Shown: positions 19,690-28,089 of the stretch, one piece after another
Numbering within the stretch: position 1 is the stretch's first letter
Layout of the letters: every line of letters begins with the position of its first letter
From: Albidovulum sp.
GTDB lineage: Bacteria; Pseudomonadota; Alphaproteobacteria; Rhodobacterales; Rhodobacteraceae
Reading direction: 5' to 3'
DNA length: 64,000 nt
Assembly (NCBI GenBank): GCA_028823855.1
Contig: JAPPFL010000032.1
Span: 1 to 64,000 of the forward strand
Position numbers and translations under genes: made by a program
Notes under the pieces: generated by a model
What the model saw: only the letters and a program-made list of their open reading frames with translations
What the model was told of the DNA's origin: nothing
The model's database searches: none

Positions 19690-20519
19690 GACGACACCCG
19701 CTGATTGAGACGCGCGACGTAGAAACTGATCACCGCGGCGAAAACGAACAGGAAGACGGCTATGGCGGCGCCGTAGGCGACGTTTGAGTTTTGAAATGTC
19801 TGAACGTAGGCATAGAAGTTCGTCGCCTGAGTCGAGCGACCCGGACCGCCTTTAGTGATCACAAAGATCATCGGGAAATGCTTTAGCGAGTCGATAAAAC
19901 GGAACAGGGTCACCATCAGCAAAGCTGGAACCAAAAGCGGCAAAGTGATGAAAATGAACGTATTGACTCGGGTTGCGCCGTCTAGCGCCGCCGCCTCTTC
20001 GAGCTCAGTCGATATGCCTTGCAACGCCGCTAAAATGATCAGCATCGTAAAAGGAAAATTGGTCCATGTGTCGGCTACGACGATTGCGAACATCGCGCCG
20101 TTTTGAGTGGTGAGGAATGCAGGAACGGTAATGCCGAACAAATTGAAAAAGGCATTAATCGGCGAAAGCGTTGGCGTGAATAGCGAAAGCCAGATAAGGG
20201 CGACCGCGACGTGCGGTACCGCATAGGGCAGGAGAAACAGAACGCGACCCAAGCGCCATTTGCCGACTATCTTGTTGAGCCCGACTGCAACCGCTGTGCC
20301 AATCACGACCTGCGCGGCAACGCCAAAGATTGAGAGGACAGCCATCACATAGATCGAGTTCAGCAATCGTTGATCTGAAATGAGGCGGGCAAAATTATGG
20401 AAGCCGTATTTCCAATTCGTGCCCCGGATCAGATGATAATCGCTGAATGATAGTGCCAGCATCCCCGCCAATGGCACGATAGCGAACAAACCGACCGCCA
20501 GAACAGCCGGGACTATCAT
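19686..20519 (-). CDS. Sugar ABC transporter permease (MalF/UgpA type)
   Basis: A 277-residue membrane protein. The first helix starts almost at the initiator (IVPAVLAVGLFAIVPLAGML). The EAA loop is LEEAAALDGATRVNTFIFIT, followed by FRFIDSLKHFPMIFVITKGGPG, a strong UgpA/MalF signature. The frame stays open for 26 codons upstream of the ATG at 20519 (ending AQLERGYRR, the usual cytoplasmic lead) but contains no standard start codon, so the true N-terminus may be slightly longer or may have been lost. It is separated from the binding-protein gene by 130 bases containing a strong hairpin. Confidence 0.9.
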   Translation of the reverse strand: MIVPAVLAVGLFAIVPLAGMLALSFSDYHLIRGTNWKYGFHNFARLISDQRLLNSIYVMAVLSIFGVAAQVVIGTAVAVGLNKIVGKWRLGRVLFLLPYAVPHVAVALIWLSLFTPTLSPINAFFNLFGITVPAFLTTQNGAMFAIVVADTWTNFPFTMLIILAALQGISTELEEAAALDGATRVNTFIFITLPLLVPALLMVTLFRFIDSLKHFPMIFVITKGGPGRSTQATNFYAYVQTFQNSNVAYGAAIAVFLFVFAAVISFYVARLNQRVSS

Positions 20520-20608
20520 CCTGCGGTAACCGCGTTCTAGCTGTGCCGTGGCTCTTGGCTGTTTACTGGAATTTTGCGCTAATAGTGCGATTTTTCAAAC
20601 TTGTCGCC

Positions 20609-20629
20609 CGGTGAGCCGTCGGCCCACCG
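20609..20629 (-). promoter_or_regulatory. Intercistronic hairpin after the ABC binding-protein gene
   Basis: CGGTGAGCC-GTC-GGCCCACCG forms a 9-bp stem (one G-T pair in the transcript) with a 3-base loop, between the binding-protein stop (20650) and the permease start (20519). There is no T-run, so it is unlikely to be a full terminator. Stems of this type after binding-protein genes typically protect the upstream message and favour excess binding protein over permease. A similar stem occurs in the TRAP operon. Confidence 0.6.
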
Positions 20630-20649
20630 AGCGCGCCCTTTGAGGATGG

Positions 20650-21924
20650 TTAGCTACCTAGGATGTCGGCCATTTCCTGCTCTGCGGCCGCCAGCGCATC
20701 TTCCGGCGACATCAGACCGTTGACGGCGGCGTTAATGTTCTCGCCTATTGCCGCGCCCAAAGCAGGCCATTCAGGGATCAGCGGCCGGTAGTGTCCGATC
20801 GCGAGATCAAGAGCTTCAACCCGCAGCCTCAGGAAATCGGGATGGACATCGGCGTATTTGGCGATGACATCCGCGTTGTCCGCGACAGTACCGGTCGTGA
20901 AATCCGGGAACGGCTGCGCCAGCGAAATCTTCGTAACCGTTTCCGTACTGACCGCCCATTCAATGAACTTGGCCGCAGCATCCGGGTTTTCGGCGCTCGC
21001 CGGAATCCCGAGACCGTGGACAGCAATCGCGGGGGAACGCCCCGCCGGACCGCCCGGAGGCAGCGCCAGGCCGGTTTCTCGCGCGAACTTGCTCTTCTCG
21101 GGGTTAACGATTTGGCTGACAACCCCGGTGCCTTCAACTGCAAACACGATCTGGCCGTTCTGCGCCGCTGCATTAACTTCGGCAAAATTGAAATTGCCGG
21201 CGCCTTGCGGAGCATATTCGTTCAATAGCTTGATGTAGATGTTCAGCGCTTCGAGATTTTCAGGGGAATTGATCGCAGGCGTCAGGTCGCCGTTGACATA
21301 ATCCTCGAAAAACTTGCCGCCGTAGGCGCGCATGATCATCGGGAAAATGAACATGTTAAAGCCTTGCCCGGGAACCGCGCGCAGCGCGATGGCAGCAGTG
21401 TCTTCATTGTGGATTGCGGCGGCAACTTCCAGCATTTCTTCCCAGGTTTCCGGCACGTCCAGACCTGCTGCGTCCAACAGATCCTTCCGGTATGTCATCA
21501 GGCCGGCTCCAGCCATAAACGGCAGAGCCCAGCGTTCGCCATTGATGAGATAGGCATCAAGCGGCCCTGCAAGGATATCGTCCTTGCCGGGCATGGCATC
21601 GACCTCCTCGGTGATGGGCTTCAACCAGCCTGCAGCAACCCATCGCTGAACCTGGATAACGGGCGTATGGACGACATCAATGTCGCCGGTCGCTCCCGTA
21701 AAGGAAAGCGTGATGCGGTTTTCGAACACATCCTGCCCAATCACGTCGATATTCGCCTTGATCCCGGATTCCGCTTCGAAATCATCCGCGATAGCCTGAA
21801 GGCCTCGAGTGTAGGGCATGCCGAAGAGAACGACGTTGACTTCGTCGGATTGCGCTATTGCCGGGGCGCATGGCGCGCCGACCACCAGAGTAGCAATGAA
21901 TGCTGTGGCAAGTAGGTTTTTCAT
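20650..21924 (-). CDS. Sugar ABC transporter substrate-binding protein
   Basis: A 424-residue periplasmic binding protein (family 1, carbohydrate type). The signal peptide spans about 1-24 (MKNLLATAFIATLVVGAPCA then PAIAQ). The mature part has VNVVLFGMPYTRGLQAIADD, ALPFMAGAGLMTYRKDLLDA and GLDVPETWEEMLE, typical of UgpB/MalE-like proteins. An excellent ribosome site, AAAGGAGAAAAG, precedes the ATG. It is the first transporter gene after iclR and is followed by a stabilising hairpin. The ligand is unknown. A sulfated oligosaccharide is a reasonable guess from the linked sulfatases. Confidence 0.93.
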   Translation of the reverse strand: MKNLLATAFIATLVVGAPCAPAIAQSDEVNVVLFGMPYTRGLQAIADDFEAESGIKANIDVIGQDVFENRITLSFTGATGDIDVVHTPVIQVQRWVAAGWLKPITEEVDAMPGKDDILAGPLDAYLINGERWALPFMAGAGLMTYRKDLLDAAGLDVPETWEEMLEVAAAIHNEDTAAIALRAVPGQGFNMFIFPMIMRAYGGKFFEDYVNGDLTPAINSPENLEALNIYIKLLNEYAPQGAGNFNFAEVNAAAQNGQIVFAVEGTGVVSQIVNPEKSKFARETGLALPPGGPAGRSPAIAVHGLGIPASAENPDAAAKFIEWAVSTETVTKISLAQPFPDFTTGTVADNADVIAKYADVHPDFLRLRVEALDLAIGHYRPLIPEWPALGAAIGENINAAVNGLMSPEDALAAAEQEMADILGS

Positions 21925-21957
21925 CTTTTCTCCTTTAGAATTTGCTTGCCCCGGTGG

Positions 21958-22776
21958 CTATCCGCCCCTATGTGGCAAGACATGGTGTTTTGGTCGCAGT
22001 CGTTTGGCGGCGCTCTCAGTGAAAACGAGCTTGGCAAGGTCTTCGCGCGCCTTGAGCAATGCGTCGCGATAGCGCCGGACATACTCCGACTCGTCCGCAA
22101 TCGCGCCTACCGGCTCCGCAAGCGTCAGCAGATGCAGGAATTTCCCGTCGGGGTCTTCGACGACAGTCGCAAAGCGGCGAATCCCCATGTGGTTTCCTTC
22201 GAGGTCGGCGGCAAAGTTCTCTCCCCGCATTGCGTCCAAGCGATCCTTGACCGAGGTCGCCGGAAGCCAGCGGGTTTCCTGGCCCTTGCGGCGCAATGTT
22301 GCGAAAAAACCGTCAATGTAGAAACGTGCCTCGACTTCGTCCCAGTCGACGCGGCTTAGATAGAGCTGGGCTAGAACATCTAGCTCATAGAGCGAGCGGC
22401 GAAAGCCGACATTGGCGCGAATTAAGACATTGGGGTCCGGATGCTCGGTTTTGGAGTGCCAAAGGAGTTCGTGACCGGCGACCACCACCACTTCAGCGGA
22501 GACGCCGAACCGATCCGAGAGACAATGCATCGTGTTATCGAGTTTGGCCAGATAGGATTCCGACATTGGCACGTTCCGCTCAAGACGGAAATTGCGCACG
22601 CAATATTTCTCGCTTGTCCGGAACAAATAGCCCCAGTCCGACAGCGACTTGACGATCCGGTTTAAGGTGGAGGGCGACAATCCGCAATCGCGGGCGATGT
22701 CGACCTGTTTCACCGGCCCCGGCCCTGCGGCCATCACGTACTCCAAAACTTGCAACGTTCGCTCCGTCGGGTTCAT
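21958..22776 (-). CDS. IclR family transcriptional regulator
   Basis: A 272-residue regulator. The N-terminal winged helix-turn-helix reads NPTERTLQVLEYVMAAG and DIARDCGLSPSTLNRIVKSL. The C-terminal IclR ligand-binding domain includes DRFGVSAEVVVVAGHELLW and GNHMGIRRFATVVED. The ATG at 22776 is preferred to an in-frame TTG at 22833, because IclR homology begins right at the ATG and the intervening bases form a perfect palindrome that looks like an operator. It precedes the ABC-sulfatase operon by 33 bases on the same strand, so it is probably the local, self-controlled regulator. Confidence 0.87.
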   Translation of the reverse strand: MNPTERTLQVLEYVMAAGPGPVKQVDIARDCGLSPSTLNRIVKSLSDWGYLFRTSEKYCVRNFRLERNVPMSESYLAKLDNTMHCLSDRFGVSAEVVVVAGHELLWHSKTEHPDPNVLIRANVGFRRSLYELDVLAQLYLSRVDWDEVEARFYIDGFFATLRRKGQETRWLPATSVKDRLDAMRGENFAADLEGNHMGIRRFATVVEDPDGKFLHLLTLAEPVGAIADESEYVRRYRDALLKAREDLAKLVFTESAAKRLRPKHHVLPHRGG

Positions 22777-22792
22777 GCTGCGCGATTCATTC

Positions 22793-22821
22793 GTGGAATT
22801 AGAAATTCCACTATTGGAATT
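22793..22821. promoter_or_regulatory. Candidate IclR operator, nested palindromes
   Basis: GTGGAATTAGAAATTCCAC (22793-22811) is a perfect 8-bp inverted repeat. Its right half also forms AATTCC-ACTATT-GGAATT (22804-22821). A further half-site AATTCC lies at 22839-22844. IclR-type operators are often TTCCA/TGGAA inverted repeats. Almost the same element, AATTCC-AGTATT-AGAATT, stands upstream of the sulfatase 3 gene at 25861. It lies just upstream of the iclR ATG at 22776. Confidence 0.55.
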
Positions 22822-22917
22822 GCGTTCTACCAAATATGAAATTCCCCGTCAATAGGCGCCGCGAATGGCTGCGGGCGGGTTTCTAGCAAAAAAGTCGATG
22901 AACGGCGAACTGTCAAA

Positions 22918-24405
22918 CTACCAGCTTCGGGCCTGAGGTTCCGTGCGGTCTTCCGACTCGGCCATCACATCGAGAAGCACGCCCTTGAGTCGTCGTCGGG
23001 TTTCGGCGTAGTCAGGGTCGTGAAATAGGTTCTGAAGCTCTCCCGGATCGACGGATAGGTCGTACAGTTCTCCGTCGCGCCGGCTGCGTGTAGCGGGACA
23101 GCCGTGCCATACGATCAATTTCCAATGATCGCTTCGAAGCATTGTCGTCATGATTGGCGGATCGGTCGAGAATCCAGAATATCGGTACTCGCTAAGTGCC
23201 CAGTTTCGCCAGCCGTTCCGCTGTCCAGCCACTAGCGGCAGAAGCGAGCTCCCCTGCACGCCTCTCCCCGGTGCGCATCCTGCTGCGTCCAGGAACGTGG
23301 CGGGCAGGTCGACCCACTGCACAAATTCTTCGACGATAGTACCCGGCGAAATCCGGCCGGGCCACCGCGCGATCAGCGGAACGCGCGTCAGATCGTCATA
23401 TAGCTGCGGACCCTTCAAGAGTTGCTGGTGGTTGCCCAGCATCTCGCCATGATCCGAGGAAAAGACCACCAACGTTTCTTCGGCCATTCCAGCTGCGTCG
23501 AGGGCGGCCAGCATTCGGCCGACTTCATAATCGATCAGTGCGATCATCGCCCAGTATTGTGCTCGGATCTCGCGGATCTGTTCCCCGGTGTACTCCCTGA
23601 AGCCCGGAGCCTTGCCGCTATAGCTCTTCTCAGAGAACCACTGCTGCTCGCGCGGTTTGTTCTTCAGTTCTCCCTCGCGCGTATTGGGCGTCGGAATTGC
23701 ATCCGCGTCGATCTTGTCGCGAAATTCCCGAGGAGCTCCGAACGGGTGATGAGGATCGAAGAAATTCGCGATTAGGCAGAATCTTTCTCCTTCATCCCGC
23801 GAATGATTGATGAAATCTATGGCGCGCTCAGCCACCCAGTGCGAGTAGTGCGCTTCCGAAGGCACGTGATCAATCGGCGTGCCTGTTCTCGCCTTATTGC
23901 CATAGGCGCTACTCTCGTTGGCCCCAATGTCGGGGAATACTTCCGCATAGACCCTTGGATGAGTCTTGCGCAGCCAACGGTGATAGTCGTTCTCGAGCGC
24001 GCGGTGATTGGGCCCGTGCGCCCACTCAAAAACGCGATATCCGTCGTCCCGGCGCGGTTCCGTTTGCCATGAATCGCAGGGATACAGATGCTGCTTTCCT
24101 ATCATGCCGCAGTCGTAGCCGGCATCTGCAAGCGTTCGCGTGAACATGCGCTGCTGGGCTGGCAGCGGGACGCCATTTGCGTATAGGCCGTGATTGGCCA
24201 CGTATTTTCCAGTGAACAGCGAGGCCCTTGACGGGCTGCAAACCGGATTCTGCGCGTAGCAATTTTCGAAAAGCGCGCCGTCGCGCGCCAGCTTGTCGAG
24301 GTTGGGTGTCACCGCCCATGCCGCGCCCGTGCATTTCAAGCTGTCGCCTCTTTGCTGGTCGGTACAAAGGAGCATCATGTTTGGAAGCCGTTTCGATTTA
24401 GCCAT
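22918..24405 (-). CDS. Sulfatase 2 (Cys-type)
   Basis: A 495-residue sulfatase. The signature C56-SPSR in NPVCSPSRASLFTG contains the formylglycine precursor Cys. D16 and Q17 in CTDQQRGDSL, the later FSSDHGEMLGNHQ pair, IGKQHLYP and DPHHPFGAP supply the remaining metal and sulfate ligands. All expected active-site residues are present. It lacks a signal peptide, so it is probably cytoplasmic. It is a paralogue of sulfatase 3 directly upstream; both end with EDRTEP. ATG 24405 is preferred over an in-frame TTG at 24432 that would overlap sulfatase 3. A 14-base gap to sulfatase 3 suggests co-transcription. Confidence 0.92.
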   Translation of the reverse strand: MAKSKRLPNMMLLCTDQQRGDSLKCTGAAWAVTPNLDKLARDGALFENCYAQNPVCSPSRASLFTGKYVANHGLYANGVPLPAQQRMFTRTLADAGYDCGMIGKQHLYPCDSWQTEPRRDDGYRVFEWAHGPNHRALENDYHRWLRKTHPRVYAEVFPDIGANESSAYGNKARTGTPIDHVPSEAHYSHWVAERAIDFINHSRDEGERFCLIANFFDPHHPFGAPREFRDKIDADAIPTPNTREGELKNKPREQQWFSEKSYSGKAPGFREYTGEQIREIRAQYWAMIALIDYEVGRMLAALDAAGMAEETLVVFSSDHGEMLGNHQQLLKGPQLYDDLTRVPLIARWPGRISPGTIVEEFVQWVDLPATFLDAAGCAPGRGVQGSSLLPLVAGQRNGWRNWALSEYRYSGFSTDPPIMTTMLRSDHWKLIVWHGCPATRSRRDGELYDLSVDPGELQNLFHDPDYAETRRRLKGVLLDVMAESEDRTEPQARSW

Positions 24406-24418
24406 TGGCGTCAAATTT

Positions 24419-25720
24419 CTAGAATTCCGCAATGCGCGGTTCTGTTCGATCCTCGAGCGCGCAGCGCGCGTCGATCATCTGATCGATCATGTCTTCAAGA
24501 TCGGCTGCATGCGCCTCCTTGCCCGCCAAGTTTTCTAGCTCGTTAGGATCGGCATCGAGGTCAAATAACCTGTACGTCGCTGGAATGGCGCCCCTCGTAG
24601 CGCCGTGGCAGACTACGAGCTTCAAATTATTCGCGCGCAGCGCTGTCTGCCAATTGCGGACCTGTGATGACGATCCTCTTCGAAGCCTGCTCATTGCCCA
24701 GCCGCGGGGAGCACGAGATCCGCTGAGAACGCCAATTAAGGACTTGCCCTGCATGCGCGGCACGATGGGTAACCCGGCGACGTCCAGGATGGTTGGCGCA
24801 ATATCCATCGTGGAAACCGGCGCGTCCACGATCTGTCGTTCCAGTCCCGCGCGACGCATGAGCAAGGGAACCGTGATCGATCGTTCGTTCATCGGGTCGG
24901 CCTTTGCTCCCGACACGACATTCCCGCGACCCGCCGTAACGAAAACGACGGTATCTTCGGCGCGGTCGCTTGCGACCAATTGGTCCAGAATGCGTTCCAA
25001 TGCTGAATCGGCCTGCTGCAATGCACGTTCGCTCAGGCTCTCGCAGTCGTGGTCCTGCGGCGGTTCCGCACCCATGGAAGAACCGACTGAAAACCCGGCG
25101 ACAGCAAGAAACGGTTGGTCGGACGGGTGCGAGGTCATCAAATCGCGGACGCGCTCGCCAACCCAATGATTGAAACTAAGGTCGTCCGGAAGTTCAGATA
25201 TTGCCTCGCTTTGCTCGGACGTGGCCTTGGTGTCGTCTGCATTTGGCTGGGAGGCAAAAATTCGAGCATAGCATTCAGAAGCATTCTGCTGAAGCCACGT
25301 GAGATAGGCATTCTGCCGCGACCTGTGCAGTGGTCCGTGCGCCCATTCAACATGCGCAAATTCGTCCTCGCGGATATGCTCCGTCGTCCAGTTTGCCACG
25401 CCAGCCAGCTGCCGGCGTCCTACCAGCCAGGTTGCATAGCCAGCCTGCGCAAGGATTTCGGGAAAAGTCCGCTCGCTCGGCGGAAGTTTGACTCCATTGG
25501 TCCACAATCCATGCACGCAAGGATCGAGACCGGTAAACAGGCTCGCACGCGCGGGACTGCTTTCGGGACAGGGTGCGTAGGTGCTTGTGAACGACGCGCT
25601 TACTTGAGCCAACCCGGAAAGCGCAGGCGTACCGGTCGATGGCCCCGGCAATCCGCTGTCGACGGCGCTGAGCGAATCGAAGAGGGTCAGAAGGATGTTT
25701 GGACGGTACGAAACGGGCAC
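24419..25720 (-). CDS. Sulfatase-family protein with substituted active site (sulfatase 3)
   Basis: A 433-residue paralogue of sulfatase 2 with an intact frame, whose catalytic residues are nearly all replaced. Where sulfatase 2 has NPVCSPSRASLFTG this has PCPESSPARASLFTG, so the catalytic Cys becomes Ser (S54). CTDQQ becomes LFDSL, SSDHGE becomes VTAGRGN, IGKQHL becomes VGRRQL, and DPHHPFG becomes SVGSSMG. Fold-level blocks are kept (RPNILL, HVEWAHGPLHRSRQNAYL, STMDIAPTILDVAGLP, LFDLDADPNELENL). Ser-type sulfatases exist, but the loss of metal ligands argues for a pseudo-enzyme. A GTG at 25720 has GAGG upstream and matches the family start; an ATG at 25780 is the alternative. Confidence 0.82.
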   Translation of the reverse strand: MPVSYRPNILLTLFDSLSAVDSGLPGPSTGTPALSGLAQVSASFTSTYAPCPESSPARASLFTGLDPCVHGLWTNGVKLPPSERTFPEILAQAGYATWLVGRRQLAGVANWTTEHIREDEFAHVEWAHGPLHRSRQNAYLTWLQQNASECYARIFASQPNADDTKATSEQSEAISELPDDLSFNHWVGERVRDLMTSHPSDQPFLAVAGFSVGSSMGAEPPQDHDCESLSERALQQADSALERILDQLVASDRAEDTVVFVTAGRGNVVSGAKADPMNERSITVPLLMRRAGLERQIVDAPVSTMDIAPTILDVAGLPIVPRMQGKSLIGVLSGSRAPRGWAMSRLRRGSSSQVRNWQTALRANNLKLVVCHGATRGAIPATYRLFDLDADPNELENLAGKEAHAADLEDMIDQMIDARCALEDRTEPRIAEF

Positions 25721-25857
25721 TCTCAGCACCTCGCCGAGATGTGCGTTGCAGCACGCGTTTTGACATTCATGCCTTTCCATCCGTATAACAGCCTATACGT
25801 CGAACGACTTCCGGAATCGGATGCCGCCGTCTCATCAAATTTTAAACCGGCCGCGAG

Positions 25858-25881
25858 CAAAATTCCAGTATTAGAATTTTG
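25858..25881. promoter_or_regulatory. Candidate operator upstream of the sulfatase pair
   Basis: CAAAATTC-N8-GAATTTTG is a perfect inverted repeat. Its core AATTCC-AGTATT-AGAATT (25861-25878) matches the element at the iclR start, AATTCC-ACTATT-GGAATT, at 16 of 18 positions. It lies about 80-140 bases before sulfatase 3, so the IclR protein may control both the sulfatase pair and its own operon. Confidence 0.5.
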
Positions 25882-26009
25882 CGGCTCAATCGCCGGCGCG
25901 TGGCAAACGCAATCTGGAAAAAATTTTGGGGTTTTCCGCTATCGAACAGCCTTTCGAATCCCCAATTTACGCAAGCTAGCCGGAAGATGAATTTCGAGTG
26001 GGCCTTTCA

Positions 26010-26185
26010 ATGCTGGTCGGCTGCGTTCGCGTCTTCACCCGTTACCAGAGCCAGGAGTTGCCGCGCGACGCGCTCAAGGCCGCCGGTTACGTGCGCAGCT
26101 TCTAAGACATGATCTTCTGCGCCCAACCCGACCGCACGCAACTGAAGCCCACGCTTGCTTACATGCGCTCGCGCTCCGGCACGAG
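26010..26185 (+). pseudogene. Serine recombinase (Tn3-type resolvase) N-terminal remnant
   Basis: An ATG at 26010 opens MLVGCVRVFTRYQSQELPRD and then ALKAAG, a worn copy of the resolvase N-terminus (normally MLVGYARVSTRDQ with a catalytic Ser; here that Ser position reads Phe). A stop follows at RSF, and the frame continues with PDRTQLKPTLAYMRSRSG, matching the next resolvase block. The rest of the catalytic domain and the DNA-binding domain are gone. It marks a past transposon or integration event between the sulfatase island and the TRAP operon. Confidence 0.65.
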
Positions 26186-26796
26186 AACAAGCTCAAGCAA
26201 ATCAAAGTTGCAGAACTGGAATGGACGATGTGTTCGGAGCACTTCCTGCCGGTGAGAAGCTTTTTCTCGACATCATTCCGATGATTGCTTTCCGAACCGA
26301 GACTCGTGATGTCCGCCGTCGCAGTCGCGCAGGACGCAAAGCAGCGTCCCTAGAACCTCCTCGGTGCACACTTTCAATACGAAGCCGACATCTTTCTTGA
26401 TCCGTATATCGGATCAGAGGGTGCAAATCCTCGGCACAGCCGGCAATGCCGCGACCGAGAGGCATCTCGAGGAACTCAACCGGACCGAAACTTTAGTCCT
26501 AGATACCCATCCGCGCATGTTCAACGAACTGCCCGCAAACGAAAAGAGAACGGGGAAAAGGGTTCATGATATTTGAAAGGCGCTGGCCGCGAGTAAGGGA
26601 CGTCCGAATTTTTGGTGAATAACCGAAGTCTCTTGTAAATTTCGGCACTAGCCAATTTCTACTTTCGAAAGGACTTTCAACTTCCGCTCCGCAACCATCG
26701 ACCGCCGCCTGAATGAAATCCACTCCAAGAAACTCCTCGCCGTTCCATTCTTGCGAGGAGGCTATGTTTCGGCGAGACTACTTCCGATGCAGAATG
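26186..26796. other. Gap without recognisable gene
   Basis: About 600 bases between the resolvase remnant and the 3' end of the TRAP operon. Short frames only, none recognised. No clear terminator with a T-run was found for the TRAP operon. Confidence 0.45.
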
Positions 26797-28080
26797 CTAC
26801 TGCCCGATTAGCCTCGGCAACGTTAATGAAATCGCCGGAATGAAGGTGATCATCAACAATGCAGCAAAGATCGCCAGATAAAATGGCCAAATCGTTCGCA
26901 CTGCCGTTTCCATCGGCAGCTTGCCGACCGCGCAGCCGACGAAAAGGCAGGACCCCACGGGTGGCGTGCATAGGCCCAAGCCCAAATTAACCAAAAGCAT
27001 CATGCCGAATTGCAGCGGGTCCATGCCGAGACTGTTGGCGACCGGAAGGAAAATCGGGGTACAGATGAGGATCAGCGCGGCCATGTCCATGATCATCCCC
27101 AGCGCCAACAGCGCGGCGTTGATCATTAGCAGGATCATGATCGGATCGTCGGCTATCCCGGTAAGTAGCGACACCGTCTTGTCCGGCACCCGGTAAAAGG
27201 TGAGCATGTATGCGAAGGCACTGGCGCAGGCGATCAGAATCATCACCATCGCCGTGGTTCGGACCGACTGCCTAACGGCGATAAGAAAGTTCTCGCGGTT
27301 GATGCTGCGATAGACCAGCAGCGTGACTAGAAAGGCGTAGATTGCCCCGAACGCCCCGGACTCGGTTACGGTGAAAATCCCGGATAGCACCCCTCCGACA
27401 ATAATGACTGCGGTTAGCAGCCCGGGAATAGCACTTAAGAAACTCAGGCCGAGCGCGGTCCATCCCGGGAACCGTTCTGCACGGTAGCCGCGGCGCACCG
27501 CCACAAGATATGCCGCCACAGCAAGGCAGATGCACATCAGAACGCCGGGCACGACCCCGGCCAGAAACAGCTTGGAGATCGAGATTCCGCCGCCCGCCGC
27601 GACGGCGAAAATGATCATGTTGTGGCTAGGAGGAATAATGATGCCGGCGATTGACGAAGTGACTGTTACATTCACGGCGTAATCGGAATCATATCCCTTT
27701 TCCTTCATTACCGGAATCAGAATCGAGCCCAGCGCCGAGATGTCGGCCACTGCCGATCCGGAAATGCCGCCGAACAGCATCGACGAAAACACATTGACGA
27801 TTCCCAGACCGCCCCGGACGGCCCCGACGGCTGCAGAGGCGAACCGGACCAACCGCATGGCGATGCCGCCGTGAAACATCAACTCGCCTGCGAAGATAAA
27901 GAATGGAATCGCCATTAGCGAGAAGACGTTGATCCCGGAGATGATCCGCTGGAATCCGATCATGAGCGGCAGCCCCTCGAACCAGAACGCAGCGATCGCC
28001 GATATGCCGAGCGCAAATGCGACCGGCACTCCGAAAATGACGCAAAACGCGAACAGGCCCAGAAGAACAATTAGCCCCAT
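26797..28080 (-). CDS. dctM: TRAP transporter large permease (DctM type)
   Basis: A 427-residue integral membrane protein, the sodium-coupled large subunit of a TRAP uptake system. About twelve hydrophobic helices. Family blocks include ISAIAAFWFEGLPLMIGFQR, NVFSSMLFGGISGSAVADIS, IPPSHNMIIFA and NLGLGLCTPPVGSCLFVGCA. It follows the small permease by 9 bases and completes the SDR2-dctP-dctQ-dctM operon. Intact at the usual length. TRAP systems import organic acids, including uronic and sugar acids; the actual substrate is unknown. Confidence 0.94.
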   Translation of the reverse strand: MGLIVLLGLFAFCVIFGVPVAFALGISAIAAFWFEGLPLMIGFQRIISGINVFSLMAIPFFIFAGELMFHGGIAMRLVRFASAAVGAVRGGLGIVNVFSSMLFGGISGSAVADISALGSILIPVMKEKGYDSDYAVNVTVTSSIAGIIIPPSHNMIIFAVAAGGGISISKLFLAGVVPGVLMCICLAVAAYLVAVRRGYRAERFPGWTALGLSFLSAIPGLLTAVIIVGGVLSGIFTVTESGAFGAIYAFLVTLLVYRSINRENFLIAVRQSVRTTAMVMILIACASAFAYMLTFYRVPDKTVSLLTGIADDPIMILLMINAALLALGMIMDMAALILICTPIFLPVANSLGMDPLQFGMMLLVNLGLGLCTPPVGSCLFVGCAVGKLPMETAVRTIWPFYLAIFAALLMITFIPAISLTLPRLIGQ

Positions 28081-28089
28081 CGAGACTCC

